DNA of 9,283 nucleotides from positions 1-9,283 of the forward strand of contig DQSO01000174.1 of the NCBI GenBank assembly GCA_015663225.1, given 5' to 3'. The DNA comes from Campylobacterales bacterium. GTDB lineage: Bacteria; Campylobacterota; Campylobacteria; Campylobacterales; QNZT01. Both the position numbers and the translations under genes were made by a program. A model generated the notes under the pieces. It was not told the DNA's origin and searched no databases. It was given only the letters and a program-made list of their open reading frames with translations. Shown here piece after piece: positions 4,439-9,283 of the stretch; positions within the stretch are counted from its first letter, which is position 1, and every line of letters starts with the position of its first letter.

Positions 4439-7231
4439 CTATAGACCTTGATATGTTACCAACTCTCCTTTTAGCAATTTTTTAATGTTTTCATTTATTT
4501 TTCTTAATATAAAACTCTTTTTATTAAAATCTATACTTCTATCTTGTTTAACTATTTGAAGTTTTTGTCTGTTTTTTATAATAAGTTGTTTTATTATCTG
4601 ATTTGTCAACTCATCTTCGCTTAGCTCTTTTATATCATCTCGTAAAGAGATTTCAACGATATATGGATTGTCTAACTTATCTCTTAAAAGTAGCATAAAC
4701 TCGTTTTTATGCACCTTAAAAATCTCCTCACCAACTACATCTAAAAGTGTATCTATAAGATGAGGATGAGCCAAAAAAGTCTTTATCATGCTAAGTTCAC
4801 TTATATCTTCTCGTCTGTGTAGCTTGGTTTGGTCTTGAGGTTGATAGTTTGTATTTACATCTATATGTTTTTGATTTATCTGCAAGATTACACTTAGGTA
4901 TGATTTATACTCATCTTGAAGTACTGGAGAGAGTGATTTTAGATACGATGAGGCCTCTTTAAGTGCATCCTCTTTTTGTAGTGGGTCACTAAGATTGTAT
5001 TTAGCCAAAATCTGCTCAAAACAAAACTCCACAAAAAGCTTAGGCTTTGAAAATAGCTCTTTTAACTCTTTTGATTTATGTTGTTGCACCATTTCTGCGG
5101 GGTCTTGACCATCACCAAATATCACAACACCACCCTTTGCACTCTTGCCACTTAGCATTGTAGCAGCTTTAAATGCAGCTACAATACCAGCTTTATCCCC
5201 ATCATAAGCTACTATAACCCTAGCACCAGTTTTTAAAAGCAGAGGTATGTGAGTCTGGGTTAGAGCCGTTCCCAAAGTTGCTACACTATTTGTAAATCCA
5301 GCTTGATGCAGCATAATAACATCCAAATATCCCTCACAAACTATAATCTCATTAAGCTTCGCAACTGAACTTCGAGCCTTATGATAACCATAAAGAAGTC
5401 TTGACTTATCAAAAATTTTACTTTGAGGAGAGTTTATATACTTTGCAGGATGGTTTGAGATAGTTCGCCCACCATATCCAACTATCTTTCCATTTGTATT
5501 AAATATCGGAAAAGTTATCCTATCAATAAACCTAGCATAAGCTCTACCACTCTCATTTAAAGCGATAATCCCCAACTCCAATGCCTCAGTAGAAGAAACT
5601 TGTTGTCCTTTTATAAAGGATAAACTTTGATCAGAATCAGGGGCAAATCCTATCTCAAAGTTTTCAACCGAAGAGTCATAAATACCTCTATCACTAAGAT
5701 ACTTTTTAGCTTTAGTATTTTTATCAAGATTTCGTCTAAAATATGAGTTCAAATCCTCTAAAATCTTCTTCTGAACAAAGTTTTTTCTATCATCTTTACT
5801 ATATTTCAAAGTTACATTGAACTTATCAGCAAGTTTTTCTATGGCTTCAGGATAGTTTAGTTTCTCATACTCCATAACAAACTTTATACTATCTCCACCT
5901 ACTCCACAGTTTCCAACTAAAAAACTTTTTGTTAAAAAAGTATGACTACTATCTTTAACTGTAATATCATAAACCAACTCTTCATCAGCACTATCTTCTA
6001 TATCTTTTACTCTCATAAAGAGATATTGTAGACCCTCAATCTCTTGGAAAAAACCTTTTAAAGACTCTCTTTTATAAAAAAGTAACTTATAGCATTGCTT
6101 ATGATTAATACCATTTTTATCAATATATTTTTTACTCTTATAAAGCGATGGTATTTTTTTCAAACTAATAGATAGATCAACTAAAAGATAAGCTAACTCT
6201 CTACTTATAGTTGTATAAGTACGACGGCTATAACAACCATCTCCATCCATTAAGCCCTTTAAAAGTGCTTCTCTAAGTTCTATTTTTAAATAGTTAAAAC
6301 TATATGGATATTTTTTATTTTCAGCCCCTTTATTGAAAAGTGCTTTAAATATATACTCTAAGTTTGTACCTGAACAAGTAACTTCAAGAGAGTTATCTCT
6401 ATCTTTTGGAAAAGATAAAGATGCTTCTTTATCAAATGAAGATCTTAAAATTTTTATTATCTTATTTGCATACTCTATTTCAGCACTATGAAGCGAAAAC
6501 TTAATTCCACCACGATAAGTGCTACCTTCAGCTAGATAGATACCAAAAAGCCACATCAACTCTTCACTAAATTTTACTTTTTCTATCTTGTTAATCATGG
6601 GTCCAAGCTTACTGTTTTCCCAATAACTTGAGAGGTCTAAATACTCATCTTTTACTATATCTCTATCTACAGGATATAAAAAATAATCCCCTTTTTTTAC
6701 ATCAGAAGCCAACACTACTTTGCTATTAATCTCTATAGGTTTAATATATTGTCTTTTTTTAATTCTTCCATAAAACTTTAAAGGTCTTGTTTTTTCAACT
6801 CGAATATAGGGAAGGTTTTTGATTGCATTATCTTTTGAAACTACTATCATGTCATGATTTTTTGTAAAGGTAGACTCTTCACCAATCAAGTCAGTTCTAA
6901 ACTTTAACATTTGATATTGTGGTTTATGTTTTAAGACATTGATAACCTCCGTTTTTTTACCACTTGAAGCAAAAACAAAATCCCCAACTTCTATATCTTC
7001 TATTTTTTTTATACCCTTTGTAGTTCTTACCTCTTCATAAGGGGCTAAACACCCAAAGCAATGATATATCTGCTTAGAAGGGCTTACTACAAAAGAGGGT
7101 GTGTTTTCTCCATGAAATGGGCAGTTTGCTTTAAAGTTTGCACCACTTTTTTTAAGCTCAAGATACTCACCTACAACATCAACAACATCAAGTCTACTTT
7201 TTAGGTTTTCAATCGAATCTCTATCTATCAT
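4439..7231 (-). CDS. dnaG: DNA primase DnaG interrupted by an in-frame intein
   Basis: The 930-codon frame encodes a primase of about 549 residues once the 381-residue intein (61-441) is removed, close to the usual bacterial length. The zinc domain has C37, H40, C58 and, after the intein, C442. The catalytic core shows RITFPI near 571-576 and the TOPRIM motifs EGYLDV (633-638) and YDGDKAG (676-682), whose acids bind the metal for RNA primer synthesis. The C-terminal helical part (about 805-930) should contact the DnaB helicase. The start MIDRDSIENL is the conserved DnaG start. A TGC-TATAAT extended -10 lies six bases before ATG, so the message is probably leaderless. The enzyme primes lagging-strand DNA synthesis and is essential, so splicing must work for the cell to live. 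A TA module follows 50 bases after the stop. Confidence 0.95.
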   Translation of the reverse strand: MIDRDSIENLKSRLDVVDVVGEYLELKKSGANFKANCPFHGENTPSFVVSPSKQIYHCFGCLAPYEEVRTTKGIKKIEDIEVGDFVFASSGKKTEVINVLKHKPQYQMLKFRTDLIGEESTFTKNHDMIVVSKDNAIKNLPYIRVEKTRPLKFYGRIKKRQYIKPIEINSKVVLASDVKKGDYFLYPVDRDIVKDEYLDLSSYWENSKLGPMINKIEKVKFSEELMWLFGIYLAEGSTYRGGIKFSLHSAEIEYANKIIKILRSSFDKEASLSFPKDRDNSLEVTCSGTNLEYIFKALFNKGAENKKYPYSFNYLKIELREALLKGLMDGDGCYSRRTYTTISRELAYLLVDLSISLKKIPSLYKSKKYIDKNGINHKQCYKLLFYKRESLKGFFQEIEGLQYLFMRVKDIEDSADEELVYDITVKDSSHTFLTKSFLVGNCGVGGDSIKFVMEYEKLNYPEAIEKLADKFNVTLKYSKDDRKNFVQKKILEDLNSYFRRNLDKNTKAKKYLSDRGIYDSSVENFEIGFAPDSDQSLSFIKGQQVSSTEALELGIIALNESGRAYARFIDRITFPIFNTNGKIVGYGGRTISNHPAKYINSPQSKIFDKSRLLYGYHKARSSVAKLNEIIVCEGYLDVIMLHQAGFTNSVATLGTALTQTHIPLLLKTGARVIVAYDGDKAGIVAAFKAATMLSGKSAKGGVVIFGDGQDPAEMVQQHKSKELKELFSKPKLFVEFCFEQILAKYNLSDPLQKEDALKEASSYLKSLSPVLQDEYKSYLSVILQINQKHIDVNTNYQPQDQTKLHRREDISELSMIKTFLAHPHLIDTLLDVVGEEIFKVHKNEFMLLLRDKLDNPYIVEISLRDDIKELSEDELTNQIIKQLIIKNRQKLQIVKQDRSIDFNKKSFILRKINENIKKLLKGELVTYQGL
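5909..7051 (-). mobile_element. DnaG intein with LAGLIDADG homing endonuclease
   Basis: This in-frame segment covers DnaG residues 61-441 (381 residues). It starts with C61 in CLAPYEEV, and a typical block A follows (TTKGIKKIEDIEVGD). Block B carries the TxxH signature at T123-H126. The endonuclease has two dodecapeptides, LFGIYLAEG ending at 236 (acid E235) and LKGLMDGDG ending at 332 (acid D331), so both catalytic acids are present. Block F is VYDITVKDSSHTF (His430), and the end is LVGN441 followed by C442 as the +1 residue. The penultimate residue is Gly440, not the common His. Removing the segment restores the normal zinc-finger motif CFG-CGVGGD exactly, which fixes both borders. Known inteins of this class excise themselves after translation, and the endonuclease spreads them into intein-free alleles. 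Confidence 0.95.
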
Positions 7232-7237
7232 TTCAAG

Positions 7238-7243
7238 ATTATA
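7238..7243 (-). promoter_or_regulatory. dnaG extended -10 box, leaderless arrangement
   Basis: On the minus strand TATAAT is preceded by TGC (extended -10) and followed by six bases and then the dnaG ATG. The start of transcription should fall on or next to the start codon. There is no clear Shine-Dalgarno. The spacing is identical to that in front of perR. Confidence 0.5.
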
Positions 7244-7306
7244 GCAGATTAATCAAAATATAGTAAAATATTAAAAAGAAGCACCAACTAAATAATAGGA
7301 TAAGAT

Positions 7307-7696
7307 ATGAATAAGTTACTAATACTACTTTTAGGGTTAAACCTATTTGGTGGAGATTTTTTTTACGAATATGGTAAAAAAGTTGAGGTCACACCAACAC
7401 CAAATCACTTGCGAAGTATAGATTTTAATGAGGGTGGCATAAGATACTACACCACTAAAAATGGAAAACAATTTGGTCTAAAACATGAGATAATACTCAA
7501 ACTAAAAAACAAAACTAACGACGCTCACTTTTTTGCATCATATAGCATAACTAATGCAAAAAAAATTGCTACAAAAACATACCTTATAAAGCTTGATGAA
7601 AAACAAGATATTTTTGAATTTTCTCAAACTCTTCACAATAATCCAAATACTGTATATGCAGTACCAAATAAGATACAAAAAGTAGAAAAAAGATGA
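7307..7696 (+). CDS. Small exported protein resembling a subtilase prodomain
   Basis: A 129-residue protein with an N-terminal signal peptide (MNK, then [13 protein letters not shown]), so it is probably exported to the periplasm; no lipobox cysteine is present. I do not recognise a named family. From about residue 61 the pattern, a strand EIILKLKNK, then [19 protein letters not shown], then [11 protein letters not shown], closely follows the inhibitory prodomain of subtilisin-like proteases, which ends in a segment like p.VeyAePN. There is no protease domain behind it; the stop overlaps the pyrC start by ATGA. It may be a free-standing protease inhibitor or chaperone, or may only share the fold. 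AGGATAAG at 7297-7304 supports the start. The link to pyrimidine synthesis is probably only transcriptional. Confidence 0.72.
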   Translation: MNKLLILLLGLNLFGGDFFYEYGKKVEVTPTPNHLRSIDFNEGGIRYYTTKNGKQFGLKHEIILKLKNKTNDAHFFASYSITNAKKIATKTYLIKLDEKQDIFEFSQTLHNNPNTVYAVPNKIQKVEKR

Positions 7697-8691
7697 AAAT
7701 TACAATAAACTCACCACTAGATATGCACCTTCATTTAAGAGATGAAGATATGTTAAAAGTAGTTGCTCCACTAAGTAGTAAAGATTTTACAGCAGCTATT
7801 ATCATGCCAAATCTTCTTCCTCCAGTTACAACTATACAAGATGTAAAAGCTTATAAACAAAGAATAAAAGATGCCATAGGAGATGACAATTTTGAGCCAC
7901 TAATGACACTCTTTTTTAAAGACAACTATGACTATGAGTTTTTAAAAGAAGCAAAAGAGTATATATCTGCTATCAAACTCTATCCAGCTGGTATTACAAC
8001 AAACTCAGAAGGTGGTGTTAGTAGTGTTGATGCTTCGAGTCTTGCTCCTACACTAAAAGCTATGAGTGAGTTAGAAATTCCTCTTTGCATACATGGAGAG
8101 AGTGATGGTTTTGTTATGGATAGAGAGAAGGAGTTTGTACCAGTTTATGAACACTTAGCAACTGCTTTTCCAAAACTAAAAATCATTATGGAACATATCA
8201 CAACAAAAGATAGTGTTGATGCACTAAAACGACATGATAACCTATATGCTACTATAACTCTTCACCATCTTTATATCACACTTGATGATGTAGCTGGTGG
8301 AATGCTTCAGCCTCATCTATTTTGTAAACCAATAGCAAAACGACCAGAAGACAAAGAGGCACTTCTTCAAGTAGCCCTAGAAGCAAATCCAAAAGTTATG
8401 TTTGGAAGTGACTCAGCACCTCATCCAAAAACAGCAAAAGAAGCACCAGGTTGTGCAGCTGGAGTCTTTACAGCACCAATAGCCCTACCTGCTTTAGCTC
8501 AACTTTTTGATAAACATGGAAAGCTTGAAAACCTACAAGCTTTTATAAGTGATAATGCTCAAAAAATTTATAACTTTAAACCTTTGAAAAAAGATATAAC
8601 TCTAAAAAAAGAGGAGTTTGAAGTTCCTGCAAACTACAACAATGTAGTACCTATGTTTGCAGGAGAAAAACTAAGTTGGAAAGTATTATAA
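7693..8691 (+). CDS. pyrC: Dihydroorotase, class II
   Basis: This 332-residue protein is the third enzyme of de novo pyrimidine synthesis, converting carbamoyl aspartate to dihydroorotate in the cytoplasm. The amidohydrolase metal site is complete: H12 and H14 in DMHLHLRD, the carboxylated lysine K95 in AIKLYPAG, H133 in CIHGES, H167 in MEHIT and D240 in FGSDSAPH. R16 and N40 in MPN match substrate-binding positions. Length and motifs correspond to the E. coli-type single-domain enzyme rather than the longer class I form. Its ATG overlaps the stop of the small exported protein by four bases, and the ribosome binding site is weak (AGAAAAAAG), so translational coupling is likely. No clear terminator hairpin follows. 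Confidence 0.95.
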   Translation: MKITINSPLDMHLHLRDEDMLKVVAPLSSKDFTAAIIMPNLLPPVTTIQDVKAYKQRIKDAIGDDNFEPLMTLFFKDNYDYEFLKEAKEYISAIKLYPAGITTNSEGGVSSVDASSLAPTLKAMSELEIPLCIHGESDGFVMDREKEFVPVYEHLATAFPKLKIIMEHITTKDSVDALKRHDNLYATITLHHLYITLDDVAGGMLQPHLFCKPIAKRPEDKEALLQVALEANPKVMFGSDSAPHPKTAKEAPGCAAGVFTAPIALPALAQLFDKHGKLENLQAFISDNAQKIYNFKPLKKDITLKKEEFEVPANYNNVVPMFAGEKLSWKVL

Positions 8692-8888
8692 AAATCCATA
8701 GAACCGTTTGCAAATTCAATCATCATAAAGTAGCTAATCTTTTATTTTAACCATAAACTATTTTATCTTTAATACTTAAATTTTTTTCATCTTGATTATC
8801 CTAAATATTCTACACTCTATATCGGAAAATATCAAAAATTCTTTAGTATTAACAAAGTTTTGATATTGTTGCATAAATAGGGGAATAT
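8692..8888. other. Intergenic region between pyrC and the flavoprotein gene
   Basis: These 197 A+T-rich bases hold no open reading frame or tRNA that I can support and no clear terminator for pyrC. They contain T-rich runs around 8781-8787 and the inverted repeat listed separately. A promoter for the flavoprotein gene must lie here or upstream, but I see no convincing -10 box. Confidence 0.5.
8828..8867. repeat. 10-bp inverted repeat upstream of the flavoprotein gene
   Basis: AATATCAAAA (8828-8837) and its exact reverse complement TTTTGATATT (8858-8867) are separated by 20 bases. An inner CTTT/AAAG pair (8841-8844, 8854-8857) could extend the stem past a three-base bulge. The repeat ends 21 bases before the ATG, so it could be an operator or a hairpin in the 5' leader. 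It is too A+T-rich and lacks the T-run expected of a terminator. Confidence 0.45.
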
Positions 8889-9283
8889 ATGGGATTAGAT
8901 GTATTGATTATAGGTTCTGGTGGGGCTGGTCTTAGTGGGGCTTTAATGGCCAAAGAGAGTGGAGCAGAAGTTTTAGTAGTAAGTGAAAGCTACCCAACAA
9001 GAGCTCAAACTTCTATGGCTCAAGGTGGACTAAATGCAGTCTTACCAAACTCTAATGACACGATAGAAAATCACATAAATGATACGATAAAAGCTTCTTG
9101 TGGTCTTGGAGATAAAAAGATGATAGAACTTTTATGTCAAGATGCTCCAAAAACTGTAGAGTGGTTAAACTCTATTGGTGTTCCTTTTAGCATAGATCAA
9201 GATGGAAATATCGCTCAAAGAAAACTTGGTGGAACAAAGCATGAAAGAGCTTGTTATTCGCAAGATTATACAGGGCTTAAAAT
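8889..9283 (+). CDS. sdhA: Fumarate reductase/succinate dehydrogenase-type flavoprotein subunit, N-terminal part
   Basis: The first 131 codons are present; the gene runs off the window. The FAD-binding GSGGAG (9-14) opens a Rossmann fold, followed by SESYPTRAQTSMAQGGLNAV (32-51), the flavin-contact region of SdhA/FrdA flavoproteins, and later WLNSIGVPFS and RKLGGTKHERACYSQDYTGLK at the visible end. These fit the Campylobacterota succinate dehydrogenase/fumarate reductase flavoprotein better than L-aspartate oxidase, which remains an alternative. There is no twin-arginine signal, so the protein should face the cytoplasm, unlike the exported MfrA type. AGGGGA at 8879-8884 supports the start. 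At position 40 a Gln replaces the His that usually carries covalent FAD (RSHT in the enterobacterial enzymes, RAQT here). The symbol is a best guess among sdhA, frdA and mfrA. Confidence 0.8.
   Translation, partial: MGLDVLIIGSGGAGLSGALMAKESGAEVLVVSESYPTRAQTSMAQGGLNAVLPNSNDTIENHINDTIKASCGLGDKKMIELLCQDAPKTVEWLNSIGVPFSIDQDGNIAQRKLGGTKHERACYSQDYTGLK

Noticed and set aside
5909..7051. Group I or II intron, or an in-frame fusion, as the cause of the long DnaG.
   Set aside because: The frame is open throughout, the ends are C...GN/C, and blocks A, B and F plus paired LAGLIDADG motifs are present, which is an intein.
8692..8888. Small RNA, tRNA or riboswitch in the pyrC-flavoprotein gap.
   Set aside because: No tRNA-like arms or G+C-rich folded structure is visible; only one A+T-rich inverted repeat is supported.
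1..9283. CRISPR array, prophage or insertion sequence.
   Set aside because: No regularly spaced repeats, transposase, integrase or phage structural genes are seen; the only mobile-type elements are the intein and the TA module.

Overview
The window looks like a chromosomal segment of a Campylobacterota (epsilonproteobacterial) organism, plausibly near Sulfurimonas or its relatives. The basis is very A+T-rich DNA, tightly packed genes with ATGA/TAATG overlaps, TATAAT promoters without clear -35 boxes, a desulfoferrodoxin next to a PerR-type regulator, and the style of the DnaG and fumarate reductase-like proteins. The genus is an inference; nothing here fixes the species.

Layout. (1) 1-200: the start of a desulfoferrodoxin (superoxide reductase) gene on the minus strand and a divergent control region with a palindrome and a repeated element. 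(2) 201-2176, plus strand: perR, yajQ and a D12-class DNA adenine methylase with a TTG start, closely spaced and probably one transcript. (3) 7231-2134, minus strand: dnaG, then a two-gene toxin-antitoxin module with its own palindromic operator, then an MnmA-like PP-loop/NFACT-R tRNA thiolation-type protein, then a small SAM methyltransferase. The 3' ends of the plus and minus groups overlap by 43 bp. (4) 7307-8691, plus strand: a small exported protein resembling a subtilase prodomain, overlapping pyrC (class II dihydroorotase) by ATGA. (5) 8889-9283: the start of a fumarate reductase/succinate dehydrogenase-type flavoprotein, running off the window, behind a 197-bp intergenic region with a 10-bp inverted repeat.

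The most striking element is a 381-residue in-frame intein in DnaG (codons 61-441). It carries both LAGLIDADG motifs of a homing endonuclease and sits directly before the last cysteine of the primase zinc finger (C37, H40, C58, C442). The +1 nucleophile needed for splicing is thus also a predicted zinc ligand, so an unspliced primase should lack a proper zinc site. The intein ends in Gly-Asn rather than the usual His-Asn. Together these make it a good candidate for conditional splicing of an essential replication enzyme.

Other points of interest are two apparently leaderless genes (perR and dnaG) with TATAAT exactly six bases before ATG, a TA operator whose palindrome encloses the -10 box, and a flavoprotein with Gln where the covalent-FAD His normally lies.
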